Source: Actinobacteria bacterium HGW-Actinobacteria-1 (lineage in GTDB: Bacteria; Actinomycetota; Coriobacteriia; Anaerosomatales; Anaerosomataceae). From it: 64,000 bases of DNA. The DNA is taken from assembly GCA_002841355.1 (NCBI GenBank), contig PHFB01000002.1, forward strand, positions 203,816 through 267,815, written 5' to 3'. How positions within the stretch are numbered: the stretch's first letter is position 1; each line of letters opens with the position of its first letter. Position numbers and translations under genes: made by a program. The notes beneath the pieces were generated by a model. The model saw only the letters and a list, made by a program, of their open reading frames with translations, did not search any database and was not told the DNA's origin. Below are positions 1 to 7,932 of the stretch, in pieces.

Positions 1-43
1 GTGCCCGTTCGCGTTCAGGCGGCGGGCGGCATGAAACTGCCTA

Positions 44-72
44 TTGACGCTACTATGGGGCAGGAATAGTCT
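44..72 (+). promoter_or_regulatory. Candidate sigma-70 promoter of the trk operon
   Basis: A TTGACG -35 box (44-49) is separated by 17 bases from a TAGTCT -10 box (67-72), about 60 bases ahead of the first TrkA gene. The -35 is one base off consensus; the -10 is weaker. Inference from motif and position only. Confidence 0.4.
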
Positions 73-134
73 GCGTAAATGCTTTCATTCAGACGGAGCC
101 GAAACGCGGATCCGCGAACTGGGGGTCACAGGCA

Positions 135-776
135 GTGAATATCGTCGTCGTGGGATGCGGGCGCGTTGGGTCGCAGCTCGCAACGCTCCTCTCGGTCGAG
201 GGGCACAACGTCGTCGTGATCGACCGGGACGAGGATGCATTCCGTCGTCTCGGCAGCACCTTCAACGGCGTGACGATCAAGGGTCTCGGCTTCGACGAGG
301 AAGTGCTCGAGGAAGCCGGCCTCCGAGAGGCCGATGCGTTCGCGGCCGTCACTAACCTCGATAACACCAACCTGATGGCAGCCGAGGTCGCCCGTAAACT
401 CTTCGGCGTGAAGCACGTCGTCGCGCGCCTCTACAACCCCGTACGCGAGCGCACCTACCAGCAGCTCAACCTCGACTATGTCTGCGGCACCACGCTCGTG
501 GCCGAGACACTCATGGAGAAGATCAAGTCCGGACACGGACATCACCTCAGCACGGTCGGTGACGTCGAGGTCATCGAGTTCAAGTGCTCGGAGCACGCAG
601 AGGGCAAGCGCATCCGCGATATCGAGATCGATCACGGGTTCCGGATCGCAGCGGTCCTGCGCGGCTCGTCGACGTTCATTCCGAAGGAAGACACCATCGT
701 CAAGTCCGGCGACATCATGATCGCCGCGGTCAAGGACGAGGCCTTCGGCAAAGTCGCTCGATACATGGAGGAGTAG
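135..776 (+). CDS. trkA: Trk potassium uptake regulatory subunit TrkA (first copy)
   Basis: Cytoplasmic NAD-binding regulatory subunit of a Trk/Ktr potassium channel, 213 residues. An N-terminal RCK Rossmann domain shows GxGxxG (G7-C-G-R-V-G12) and an acidic residue closing beta-2 (D30), typical of NAD(H) or nucleotide binding. A TrkA-C domain follows from about residue 135. The length fits a single RCK subunit (E. coli TrkA is a double-length tandem). The GTG start follows a long untranslated region with a candidate promoter. A second, different TrkA begins 3 bases after the stop and TrkH lies downstream, so the two subunits probably form a heteromeric gating ring. Confidence 0.9.
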   Translation: MNIVVVGCGRVGSQLATLLSVEGHNVVVIDRDEDAFRRLGSTFNGVTIKGLGFDEEVLEEAGLREADAFAAVTNLDNTNLMAAEVARKLFGVKHVVARLYNPVRERTYQQLNLDYVCGTTLVAETLMEKIKSGHGHHLSTVGDVEVIEFKCSEHAEGKRIRDIEIDHGFRIAAVLRGSSTFIPKEDTIVKSGDIMIAAVKDEAFGKVARYMEE

Positions 777-778
777 CC

Positions 779-1444
779 GTGTACGTCGTGGTCAACGGAG
801 GCGGCAAGGTCGCCTCATACCTGGCTCGCACGCTGCTTGAAGGCGGTCATGCTGTGGCGCTGATCGAGAAGCGCGAGGATGTCGTCCACAAGCTCTCATC
901 CGAGTTGCCGGGAAGCCCGCTGATCATCCAGGGCGACGGTTGCGATGCGGCGTATCAGGAGGATGCGGGCGTGTCTCGGGCAGACGTCTTCGTCGCCGCA
1001 ACCGGTGACGACGACGATAACCTCGTCTCGTGTCAGCTCGCGAAGGTTGCGTTCGGTGTTCCGAGAACCGTCTCCCGCGTTAACAACCCCAAGAACGAGC
1101 GCATCTTCAACGCGCTGGGCATAGAAGCCATCTCGTCCACCACGATCATCTCCCGGATGATCGAGGAAGAAGCGACGATTGGCGACATCCGCACCCTTAC
1201 GAGCCTTCGCCGCGGCAACATGGCGATCGTGGAGATCGAACTGCCGACCGACCGCTGCGTTGTGTGCGGCAAGAAGGTAGCGGCACTCAACCTCCCGGTG
1301 GACTGCATTCTGGTCGCACTCATTCGCAACGACGAGGTCATCACCGTACATGGCGACACCGAGCTCGACGCAGGTGACGTCGTCATCGCCTTCACCAAGA
1401 CCGAGCATGAAGCCAAGCTCAAGCGGGCGCTCACGGGGGTATAG
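779..1444 (+). CDS. trkA: Trk potassium uptake regulatory subunit TrkA (second copy)
   Basis: Second RCK-type subunit, 221 residues, starting at GTG 779 directly after the first trkA (stop at 776). The nucleotide-binding loop reads NGGGKVA (residues 6-12), a GxGxxA variant, with E30 at the end of beta-2. A TrkA-C region follows. A C-V-V-C pair occurs at about residues 160-163 (bases 1257-1268), which is not usual in TrkA and could bind metal or respond to redox; that part is inference. The pair of half-length TrkA genes is equivalent to the two halves of E. coli TrkA, here split into separate genes. Confidence 0.88.
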   Translation: MYVVVNGGGKVASYLARTLLEGGHAVALIEKREDVVHKLSSELPGSPLIIQGDGCDAAYQEDAGVSRADVFVAATGDDDDNLVSCQLAKVAFGVPRTVSRVNNPKNERIFNALGIEAISSTTIISRMIEEEATIGDIRTLTSLRRGNMAIVEIELPTDRCVVCGKKVAALNLPVDCILVALIRNDEVITVHGDTELDAGDVVIAFTKTEHEAKLKRALTGV

Positions 1445-1448
1445 GTCG

Positions 1449-1601
1449 ATGGCACAGCATAAGCACGCCGAGCGCGGAATCACGCGCCTCGAGCGGTGGC
1501 CCCTCTACATTGGCGGCATCCTCACCGAGACGCTCTACGTGCTCGGGCTCACGGGCGCGGCGCTCCTGATGGCCGTGATCGCGATGGCGATCTGGCGATG
1601 A
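1449..1601 (+). CDS. Small single-pass membrane protein in the trk operon
   Basis: A 50-residue protein starting at ATG 1449, 4 bases after trkA2, whose TGA stop overlaps the trkH start (ATGA, 1598-1601). A basic/polar N-terminus of about 17 residues is followed by one or two hydrophobic stretches (about residues 19-49) ending in an Arg. Overlap with trkH implies translational coupling. I do not recognise a family. The position suggests an accessory peptide of the TrkH channel, comparable in principle to KdpF in the Kdp system; this is inference. It may be overlooked in automatic annotation because of its size. Confidence 0.6.
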   Translation: MAQHKHAERGITRLERWPLYIGGILTETLYVLGLTGAALLMAVIAMAIWR

Positions 1602-3103
1602 TTCTCCGTCCACGCAAGCAGGATCATCTGCTTATCGGCAAGTACACCGGAAAGATCGTCACCGGTGTTGGCCTGTTGATGGTCATTCCGCTCATCACGT
1701 CCATCGTGTTCCAGGAATGGGACACAGCTATCGACTTCGTGATCAGCATCTCGGCGTGCCTCATCTTCGGGTTGGGCACGCAGCTGGTGTGTCGCACCGA
1801 GCGAGACCTCAACTGGAGCCACGGCCTCGTTGTTGCCTCGGGCTCGTGGATTGTCGCGACGATCCTCGGCGCGTTGCCGCAGTGGCTTTCGGGTCATGAG
1901 GGTTCGTATCTAGATGCCATGTTCGATGTCATGAGCGGCTACACCACGACCGGGCTATATTTGCTTCAGGACCTCGACCACATCTCCCGCGGTCTGAATA
2001 TGTGGCGACACCTGCTGACGTACGCAGGTGGTCAGGGGATCGTCGTCATCGCACTCACGTTCCTCTTCAAGGGGACCGCTGGCGCATACAAGGTGTACGT
2101 CGGCGAGGGCAAGGACGAGCGGCTCCTGCCCAACGTTGTCCAGACCGCGCGCGCGATCTGGCTCGTGTCGCTTACCTGGTTGGTCATCGGCACGACTGCG
2201 CTCTTTGGGACCGGTCTGCTTCTCGGCCAGGAGCCTGTTCGTGCATTCCTGCACGGACTGTGGGTGTTCATGGGGGCGTGGTCGACCGGCGGTTTCGCGC
2301 CGCAGTCGTTCAACACCTTCTGGTTCCACTCGATCACCTACGAAGTGCTCAGTGTGATCATCTTCGTCGCAGGATCACTCAACTTCGCGCTGCACTGGGC
2401 GCTCTGGACGGGGAATCGCAAGGAGATTCGCCGCAACGTAGAGACCGTGAGCTTCACAGTGACGCTCATGGTGACCACCCTGATTGCGACGTTCTGGCTT
2501 GCGAAGTCAGGTGTGTATCCCGATGCGATGTCGCTCTTCCGCAAGGTGTTCTACCAGCTCGCATCGGGGCACACCACCACCGGCTTCTCGACCATCTACT
2601 CCAAAGCGTTCATCAGCCAGTGGGGTCCCGTCGGGATGATCGCGACCACGGTCGCCATGGCGATCGGCGCCTCGGCATGCTCGACTGCCGGCGGTATCAA
2701 GGGAATCCGAATCGGCATCGTCACTAAGGCGTTTCTGCAAGACGTCCGGAAGATGATCTCGCCCGAGTCGGCCGTCGTCCGCGCGAAGTTCCACCACATC
2801 CGTGACATCTTCCTGGAGGATGGACTCGTCCGCAGCGCGCTCATGATCACGGTCGCTTACCTCACGATGTACGCGCTCACGGCCTTCGTCGGGACGCTCT
2901 ACGGCTACCCGCTGGTGACTTCGATGTTCGAGGCGGTCTCGGCAGGTTCGAACACGGGCCTCTCGTGCGGCCTGACCGACCCGTCAATGCCCGACCTGAT
3001 GAAGGCGCTGTATATCTTCGTCATGTGGCTTGGCCGTCTCGAGTTCATGTCGGTGTTCGCCCTGATCGGCTACGCGTTCTCGATAGTGAGGGGCCGCAAG
3101 TGA
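1598..3103 (+). CDS. trkH: Trk-type potassium transporter membrane subunit TrkH
   Basis: Integral membrane pore of the Trk potassium uptake system, 501 residues, with about ten hydrophobic segments arranged as four M1-P-M2 repeats. The four selectivity-filter loops are visible: SGYTTTG (113-119), WSTGGF, SGHTTTGF and SAGSNTG, each with the critical glycine. The start ATG 1598 overlaps the stop of the preceding small gene; upstream in-frame starts would run through that gene. It would work with the two TrkA subunits encoded just upstream and is energised by membrane potential or ion coupling. Confidence 0.93.
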   Translation: MILRPRKQDHLLIGKYTGKIVTGVGLLMVIPLITSIVFQEWDTAIDFVISISACLIFGLGTQLVCRTERDLNWSHGLVVASGSWIVATILGALPQWLSGHEGSYLDAMFDVMSGYTTTGLYLLQDLDHISRGLNMWRHLLTYAGGQGIVVIALTFLFKGTAGAYKVYVGEGKDERLLPNVVQTARAIWLVSLTWLVIGTTALFGTGLLLGQEPVRAFLHGLWVFMGAWSTGGFAPQSFNTFWFHSITYEVLSVIIFVAGSLNFALHWALWTGNRKEIRRNVETVSFTVTLMVTTLIATFWLAKSGVYPDAMSLFRKVFYQLASGHTTTGFSTIYSKAFISQWGPVGMIATTVAMAIGASACSTAGGIKGIRIGIVTKAFLQDVRKMISPESAVVRAKFHHIRDIFLEDGLVRSALMITVAYLTMYALTAFVGTLYGYPLVTSMFEAVSAGSNTGLSCGLTDPSMPDLMKALYIFVMWLGRLEFMSVFALIGYAFSIVRGRK

Positions 3104-3687
3104 AGCGCCGGATCATGATCGCCGCACTCCTGCTGGCTCTCGTGCTTGGCGCCCTCGCGCTGGGCGGATGTAGAGAGGCGGACAATCCCCAGGCCAGCCC
3201 GAACGAACCATCAAGCGGCGGGCTCGTCGATGCGCCGAAGGAGTGGGACGGTAAGATCGTGAGCTTCACCGGCGAGGCGATCGGCGAGGCTATGGTCCGA
3301 GGCGACAAAGCGTGGATCCATCTCAACGACGATGCCTACTACCTCAAGAACGTCGAGGAGGGCGCGCAGCTCGGTGGCTACAACGCCGGCATGGCTGTGT
3401 GGATCGATGCCTCACTTGCCAAGCAGATCCAGTTCTTCGGGGACTACAAGCACGAGGGTGATGTCGCAAAGGTGAGCGGCGTGTTCAACGCGGCGTGCGC
3501 CGAGCACGGTGGCGACATGGACATCCATGCAACCTCCCTTGAGATCCTGACTAGCGGCCGAGATGCCCAGGACCCGGTGAAGACCGACAAGCTCGTGTGG
3601 GCTGTGGTGTTGGCACTGATCGCCGGCGGGTTGTTCCTGCTCAACCGCTCGTGGGGCGAGTGGGGACCTGACAGTCGGAACGACTAG
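3100..3687 (+). CDS. Lipoprotein with C-terminal membrane segment
   Basis: A 195-residue protein beginning with GTG 3100, overlapping the trkH stop (GTGA). It has a lipoprotein signal peptide with lipobox LGGC (Cys about residue 23), a soluble domain of about 120 residues that looks like a small beta-barrel/OB-type fold (inferred from pattern only), and a C-terminal hydrophobic helix (about 165-183) followed by a short polar tail. It would thus be anchored at both ends on the outer face of the membrane. The overlap suggests co-expression with TrkH. Family not recognised with certainty; no function assigned. Confidence 0.65.
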   Translation: MKRRIMIAALLLALVLGALALGGCREADNPQASPNEPSSGGLVDAPKEWDGKIVSFTGEAIGEAMVRGDKAWIHLNDDAYYLKNVEEGAQLGGYNAGMAVWIDASLAKQIQFFGDYKHEGDVAKVSGVFNAACAEHGGDMDIHATSLEILTSGRDAQDPVKTDKLVWAVVLALIAGGLFLLNRSWGEWGPDSRND

Positions 3688-3696
3688 CTCCACGAT

Positions 3697-3726
3697 TTGC
3701 CGCCCGAGCGAGGCCTGTCCTACAAT
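3697..3726 (+). promoter_or_regulatory. Candidate promoter of tRNA-Gly
   Basis: TTGCCG (3697-3702), an 18-base spacer, and TACAAT (3721-3726, one mismatch to TATAAT) lie just upstream of the tRNA gene at 3740. The placement fits a short 5' leader. Confidence 0.5.
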
Positions 3727-3739
3727 ACGCGTCACGATT

Positions 3740-3815
3740 GCGGACGTAGCTCAGTTGGTAGAGCGAGAGCTTCCCAAGCTCTAGGTCGCGGGTTCGAGAC
3801 CCGTCGTCCGCTCCA
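3740..3815 (+). tRNA. tRNA-Gly, anticodon CCC
   Basis: A complete cloverleaf can be folded by eye. The acceptor stem GCGGACG pairs with CGTCCGC, the D arm contains AGCTCAGTTGGTAGAGC, the anticodon stem AGAGC/GCTCT closes a TTCCCAA loop with anticodon CCC, and the T arm contains GGTTCGAGACC. CCA is encoded at 3813-3815. The anticodon reads GGG codons for glycine. Confidence 0.96.
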
Positions 3816-3826
3816 ATGAAATGACC

Positions 3827-3850
3827 GAAGGCCGCCTGCGGGCGGCCTTC
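3827..3850 (+). terminator. Hairpin terminator after tRNA-Gly
   Basis: A perfect 10-bp stem (GAAGGCCGCC/GGCGGCCTTC) with a TGCG loop lies 11 bases past the tRNA 3' end. It lacks a long T run (GTGCTTCC follows), so it may act as a T-poor intrinsic terminator, as is common in G+C-rich genomes. Confidence 0.6.
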
Positions 3851-3989
3851 GTGCTTCCGCCTGTCGGGCGCGTCTGCCGCTCATCGACCCACCACTTCAC
3901 GCGCTTCGCGAGTGGGGGTACGATACCGAACATCAGTTCGATACCGCTGCCCCTCAACTCCCCGGCGGATCTGCGATCGGGGGTGCGTC

Positions 3990-4901
3990 ATGGGGCGGCG
4001 TTTTGTTTCTCGGGCATCGATGTTGGCGTTTGCGATGCTGATGGTGCCTTCAGTCGTTCTGGCCGGCGCGGGGCTGGAGCGTCCTGTCGGGGGCGCGATA
4101 GCGCTACGATTCGGCGCTGCGTTCTCGTCGGCAGGGAAGCAGTACACACATCGTGGCCTGGATATGCAGGCCGAGGCCGGCGAGGGCGTTGCAGCGCCTG
4201 CCGACGGTGTCGTGACGTTTGCGGGCGAGGTGCCCGCTGATGGCGGGGGGCGTACGGTTGCCGTCACCATCACAACAGCAGATGGTCTGCTCGTTAGCGT
4301 GACACCGCTGGATCGTGCGAGTGTTCGTCGCGGTGACTCAGTGACCGCGGGAACCCGGGTGGGAGTGGTCGCCGGGGATGGGGATTCCTCCTCGGCTGGC
4401 TCCCATGTACATCTCAGTGTTCGTGACGCTGGAACGTACGTCGATCCGGAGCCGCTGCTCAGATCGGTCGGCACGGCGCCGGAACCGGTGAGTGTGGCCG
4501 GAGGGAGCGGTTCCGAGCCGTCTGACGGACGTTCGGACTCACCAGGACCGTCGTCCTCGATTCGAGCGAGCAGCGGAGCGAGCGCGTCGCAGGGTCTCTC
4601 CGCAAGCAGTTCGACGCACGTCGAGCTGACGCTCACGCCCGCACAAGTCGAAGCGATCCGTCAGGCGTTCTCGGCCGAGATCGGGCGGATGCGCTCAGGA
4701 CACGGCCGGATGAGAACAACCGGGTTCGGTGAGAGAACGCTCGCAGACACCCTGCGTGCGGCCATACCGAGGACAGCCGCGGTCGTTCCTGTCGGGAGCG
4801 CAGGAGTCGGCCTCCTCGCCGCAGCAGCTCTCGGTGCTGTTATCGTGCGCAGGCTTCGTCCTGCAGAGAACATGGCCCGTGCCGGACTGCGTGAACTGTA
4901 A
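3990..4901 (+). CDS. M23-family (LytM) peptidoglycan peptidase, membrane-anchored
   Basis: A secreted or surface zinc endopeptidase-like protein, 303 residues from ATG 3990. The start was chosen because it places a signal sequence (about residues 1-26) at the N-terminus. The LytM domain keeps the metal ligands HRGLD (H54, D58) and HVH (H139, H141), so it is probably catalytically competent. A Ser/Gly-rich linker follows, then a C-terminal hydrophobic helix (about 268-287) and a short basic tail, suggesting a membrane anchor with the domain outside. It would trim peptidoglycan cross-bridges. It lies alone between the tRNA and the rpsF promoter. Confidence 0.82.
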   Translation: MGRRFVSRASMLAFAMLMVPSVVLAGAGLERPVGGAIALRFGAAFSSAGKQYTHRGLDMQAEAGEGVAAPADGVVTFAGEVPADGGGRTVAVTITTADGLLVSVTPLDRASVRRGDSVTAGTRVGVVAGDGDSSSAGSHVHLSVRDAGTYVDPEPLLRSVGTAPEPVSVAGGSGSEPSDGRSDSPGPSSSIRASSGASASQGLSASSSTHVELTLTPAQVEAIRQAFSAEIGRMRSGHGRMRTTGFGERTLADTLRAAIPRTAAVVPVGSAGVGLLAAAALGAVIVRRLRPAENMARAGLREL

Positions 4902-4939
4902 AGGAAAGCGTGGTGTGTCAGAGCCGGGGGTTACACCGT

Positions 4940-4968
4940 TTGTGGACGCGGCGCGACTCTGGTACACT
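4940..4968 (+). promoter_or_regulatory. Candidate sigma-70 promoter of the rpsF operon
   Basis: TTGTGG (4940-4945), a 17-base spacer, and TACACT (4963-4968). Transcription starting near 4975 would yield a leader of about 70 bases containing the S6:S18-like hairpin described next. Confidence 0.5.
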
Positions 4969-4984
4969 GCGAAAGCTTCATTTC

Positions 4985-5022
4985 CTGCTCTGGGCAAAAG
5001 CCTTCTTGTCCCAGGGCCGCAG
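4985..5022 (+). ncRNA. Probable S6:S18 ribosomal-protein leader element
   Basis: In the rpsF leader an outer stem CTGC/GCAG (4985-4988/5019-5022) and an inner stem CTGGG/CCCAG (4990-4994/5010-5014) are joined by an asymmetric internal loop whose 3' side is GGCC, placing a CCG next to the outer stem. The published S6:S18 autoregulatory motif is a hairpin with a conserved CCG in a bulge, located ahead of rpsF. The match to position and shape is seen by eye; a covariance-model search would be decisive. Confidence 0.5.
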
Positions 5023-5043
5023 TAGCCCAAGGGAGGTGAACCA

Positions 5044-5337
5044 TTGAAGGCTTACGAACTCATGCTTGTTCTCAACCCCAGCCTCGATGACGAGGCGCGG
5101 GAATCCATCCTGGCTAAAACCAGGGCTGTGATCACCGCTGACGGGGGTGTTGTCGATTCCGAGGATGCCTGGGGTAAGCGCCGCCTCGCTTTTGAAATCG
5201 ACAAGCAGACTGACGGCGACTACAACGTTGTCATGTTCCATGCGACCACCGCCGCCATCGCCGAGCTCGACCGCGTCCTGCATATCACTGACCCGGTCAT
5301 CCGCTTTATGATCCTCCGCCGCGACGACCTTTCCTAA
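5044..5337 (+). CDS. rpsF: 30S ribosomal protein S6
   Basis: Small-subunit ribosomal protein of 97 residues, starting YELM after the first two residues and carrying the conserved WGKRRLAFEI region (about 41-50) and a C-terminal R-x-M-I-L-R-R strand. The start is TTG 5044, preceded by a strong Shine-Dalgarno sequence GGGAGGTGA (5031-5039); no better ATG exists in frame. S6 binds S18 and 16S rRNA. First gene of the operon rpsF-ssb-rpsR-DUF2232. Confidence 0.96.
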   Translation: MKAYELMLVLNPSLDDEARESILAKTRAVITADGGVVDSEDAWGKRRLAFEIDKQTDGDYNVVMFHATTAAIAELDRVLHITDPVIRFMILRRDDLS

Positions 5338-5396
5338 GGTAGCGCACGGATAAGCGGACTTACTCGCGGCATACGCCGCACAGCGAGGTGGAGAAC

Positions 5397-5810
5397 ATGG
5401 GCATCAACAGAGTCAACATCACCGGTAACCTGACGCGTGACCCGGAGCTCCGTTCAACGAGCTCTGGTATGAACGTGCTCAAGATGGGCGTTGCGGTCAA
5501 CGATCGCCGCAAGAACCCGACCTCTGGCGAGTGGGAAGACGTCCCCAACTTCGTGGACGTCACGGTTTTCGGCGCACGTGCCGAGGCCCTCAGCCGCTTC
5601 CTCAGCAAGGGCTCCAAAGTGGCGATCGAAGGCAAGCTGCGCTGGAGCCAGTGGGAGAACCCGCAGGGCGAGAAGCGCTCCAAGCTCGAGGTCGTCGCAG
5701 ACGAGATCGAGTTTCTGAGCTCACGCGAAGGTGGTTCGGGCGGCGGCGGTAGCTACCAGCCCCCCGCGGCTCCTTCCAGTGATCTCGACGGCGAGGAAAT
5801 CCCGTTCTAG
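5397..5810 (+). CDS. ssb: Single-stranded DNA-binding protein
   Basis: Replication and repair protein, 137 residues, with the OB-fold from the first residues (INRVNITGNLTRDPELR) to about residue 105, a Gly-rich linker, and an acidic C-terminal tail ending in D-G-E-E-I-P-F, the tip that recruits partner proteins. I prefer ATG 5397 over GTG 5388, because the GTG lies inside the ribosome binding site GAGGTGGAG. It is tetrameric in bacteria. Co-transcribed with rpsF and rpsR in the standard order. Confidence 0.95.
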   Translation: MGINRVNITGNLTRDPELRSTSSGMNVLKMGVAVNDRRKNPTSGEWEDVPNFVDVTVFGARAEALSRFLSKGSKVAIEGKLRWSQWENPQGEKRSKLEVVADEIEFLSSREGGSGGGGSYQPPAAPSSDLDGEEIPF

Positions 5811-5829
5811 AACGCACTACTACTGAGCT

Positions 5830-5850
5830 CCGGCGGAACCCTCCCGCCGG
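5830..5850 (+). other. Hairpin between ssb and rpsR
   Basis: A 7-bp perfect stem CCGGCGG/CCGCCGG with a 7-base loop lies just downstream of the ssb stop and 30 bases ahead of the rpsR ribosome binding site. It could attenuate or stabilise the transcript; no T run follows. Low confidence in function. Confidence 0.3.
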
Positions 5851-5897
5851 AAGCTTGTGACACCGGCCAGATGGCCGCGAAAGGAGGTTGGACGAAC

Positions 5898-6164
5898 GTG
5901 AGCGATTACGCCCGTAAGCCGAAGCGCAAGTATTGCGCTTTTTGCAAGGATCACGCTGAGTACATCGATTACAAAGACGTGAACACGATGCGTAAGTACA
6001 TGACCGACCGTGGCAAGATCAAGCCGCGCCGCGTTTCGGGCAACTGCGCACAGCATCAGCACCAGCTCTCGACCGCTATCAAGCGTGCTCGTGAGATGGC
6101 ACTCGTGCCGTACGCCGTTCCGGTAGTGAGCGGAAAGGTCGATGGCAAGCGCGGTCGCGGATAA
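5898..6164 (+). CDS. rpsR: 30S ribosomal protein S18
   Basis: An 88-residue small-subunit protein that pairs with S6. GTG 5898 is chosen because AAGGAGG (5881-5887) precedes it by 10 bases; an in-frame ATG at 5871 lies upstream of that site and is unlikely. It is the Cys-containing C+ type: C-x-x-C near the N-terminus plus a later G-N-C-x-x-H, suggesting zinc binding. The last bases overlap the next gene (ATG 6142) in another frame. Confidence 0.94.
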   Translation: MSDYARKPKRKYCAFCKDHAEYIDYKDVNTMRKYMTDRGKIKPRRVSGNCAQHQHQLSTAIKRAREMALVPYAVPVVSGKVDGKRGRG

Positions 6165-7164
6165 CAACGCGCCGGCTCGTCCGGTTCGCTTGCCGCTCGC
6201 CTTTGTGGCGTGCATTCTCGGCGCACTCTTGTCGCTGGGGATGCCGTACTTCGGCCTGCCGGTAGCCGCCGGAGCGCTTGCCTGGTTGTGGTATCGCGGT
6301 CAGCGGTTGGCGACGTTTGCTGTCGCGATCGTGTCTGGTGGACTGACGTTCCTGCTCAACCCTGCTGGACCCTTGTACGTGATTCCGTTCTTGCTCATCG
6401 TGGGGCCGCTCGTTGCGGTGCTGGTTCAGCACCGCTCGGTGGCAACCGCGCTGTTCGTGAGTACGGTGCTCATGTCATCGGTATGGTTCGGCATGGTGGT
6501 AGGCGCGGCATCTGCGCAAGACATGTCGGTGAACGGCTTTCTGGACTCGGTCGTAAAGACTGTGACACAGCCGGCACGCGACTCGATCGTTGGCGATACG
6601 GCAGCGGCTCGTGATTCTCGCGAGCAGATCACGTATCTCGAAACCGCGGTCGCGCGGTTGTGGCCAGCCGTCATCGTGATCATGAGTTTCTTCACGGCGC
6701 TCGGCACGGTCCTAGCGGTTGCGCTATCGGCCCGCGCAAGCGGTGCAGTTGTAAAGTCACCACCCGAGCTCGACCGTCTGGACCTGAGTCCGCACGTTGT
6801 GTGGGGACTCATCGTAGGTGGCGCATTGCTGGCTGCCGACACGTTCCTCGGCGGATGGCACGGTGGTGTGCTGGGCGCGGTCGGAGAGAACATGCTCCGA
6901 ATCACGCAGTGGGTGCTCTTCCTGCAAGGTGTCGCAGTGTTCGCGGGTTTGTACAAGCGGGCCGGGTTTTCTCCGCTGTCGAAGGCGTTCGGGTATGTGC
7001 TTCTTGGTATCACGGAGGCATTCCTGCCGCTCGTCAGCCTCACCGGTCTGGTGGACATGTTCGTGAACGTACGGAAGCTGCCGAGAGACGGCGTCGCGCA
7101 AGTCGCGCCACCGCCTACGGACGCTTCTGGTGCCGGCCCTGAGGAAGATCGCTTCACCGAATAA
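6142..7164 (+). CDS. DUF2232 (YybS-like) integral membrane protein
   Basis: A 340-residue polytopic membrane protein with about eight hydrophobic helices, overlapping rpsR by 23 bases. YybS/DUF2232 proteins occur between rpsR and rplI in many Gram-positive bacteria, and both the gene position and the hydrophobic profile match. Residues 1-12 are polar and the C-terminal 25 residues are hydrophilic and Pro-rich. The molecular role of this family is not established; its linkage suggests coupling to ribosomal-protein expression or cell-cycle genes. Confidence 0.75.
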   Translation: MASAVADNNAPARPVRLPLAFVACILGALLSLGMPYFGLPVAAGALAWLWYRGQRLATFAVAIVSGGLTFLLNPAGPLYVIPFLLIVGPLVAVLVQHRSVATALFVSTVLMSSVWFGMVVGAASAQDMSVNGFLDSVVKTVTQPARDSIVGDTAAARDSREQITYLETAVARLWPAVIVIMSFFTALGTVLAVALSARASGAVVKSPPELDRLDLSPHVVWGLIVGGALLAADTFLGGWHGGVLGAVGENMLRITQWVLFLQGVAVFAGLYKRAGFSPLSKAFGYVLLGITEAFLPLVSLTGLVDMFVNVRKLPRDGVAQVAPPPTDASGAGPEEDRFTE

Positions 7165-7269
7165 TGTACGGTTCGACTGTGTGGCGCGGGTGCGTCCCAC
7201 AGACTAGAGTGGTAGTTACCGCGCCGCCCGACCTCGGGTCGAGGCGGACGGCACGAACGAGGAGAGACA

Positions 7270-7860
7270 ATGAAGGTCATCCTGCTTTCCGACGTTAAGG
7301 GTCGGGGCAACGAAGGAGATGTGATCGAGGTCGCGCACGGCTTCGCGGTCAACTTCCTGCTGCCCCGGAAGATGGCTGTGGAAGCCACGCCCGGTAACCT
7401 CAAGCAGCTCGAGGCGCGCAAGCACAACATCCGCAAGCGCGAAGGCGAGCGTCACGAGGAAGCCGCGCGGCTGTCCGCATCTATCGATGGCAAGACGCTC
7501 ATCATGGAGGCCAAGGCGGGCGATACCGGCAAGTTGTTTGGCTCCATCACGGCCGGTGCTGTTGCCGAGGCGCTCGCAGCGCAGCTTGGCGTGGACGTCG
7601 ACCGCCGCAAGATCGGCGTGCACGGCCACATCAAGACCGTTGGCGACTTCCCTGTGGAGATTCATCTCTACATGGACGTTGTGGCCCGGATCGTCGTCCG
7701 CGTAGTCCCCGAGGGCGGCACCGCTGCTGCGCTCGAGACTGCCGCGACTCCCGAGGTCGAAGAGGTCGTTGAGGTCGTCGAGGTTGAAGCCGTCGCGGAC
7801 GCCGAAGAGGCTGCCGTCGAGGTCGAAGCCGAGGTCACCGAAGAGGCTAAAGCCGAGTAA
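7270..7860 (+). CDS. rplI: 50S ribosomal protein L9 with acidic C-terminal extension
   Basis: Large-subunit protein of 196 residues. Residues 1-148 form a standard L9: the N-terminal rRNA-binding domain (MKVILLSDVKGRGNEGD, then Y/F-x-x-N-x-L-L-P), a long central helix, and the C-terminal domain. Residues about 149-196 are an added tail made almost only of Glu, Val, Ala and Asp, with alternating Glu-Val patterns. Typical L9 ends near residue 148-150. The ribosome binding site GAGGAGAGA lies just ahead of ATG 7270. The tail may be flexible and solvent-exposed; its role is unknown. Confidence 0.93.
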   Translation: MKVILLSDVKGRGNEGDVIEVAHGFAVNFLLPRKMAVEATPGNLKQLEARKHNIRKREGERHEEAARLSASIDGKTLIMEAKAGDTGKLFGSITAGAVAEALAAQLGVDVDRRKIGVHGHIKTVGDFPVEIHLYMDVVARIVVRVVPEGGTAAALETAATPEVEEVVEVVEVEAVADAEEAAVEVEAEVTEEAKAE

Positions 7861-7875
7861 TACTGCACAGGCACC

Positions 7876-7907
7876 GCGCGGGCGCCCCAAGCGGGGGCGC
7901 CTCGCGC
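7876..7907 (+). terminator. Hairpin between rplI and dnaB
   Basis: GGCGCCCC (7881-7888) pairs with GGGGCGCC (7894-7901), and the stem extends outward by GCGCG/CGCGC with one bulged T. It is very stable but has no T tract, so it may be a T-poor terminator or an attenuator between the two genes. Confidence 0.45.
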
Positions 7908-7932
7908 ATCGCCTGGCATGACGGGGGTACGA

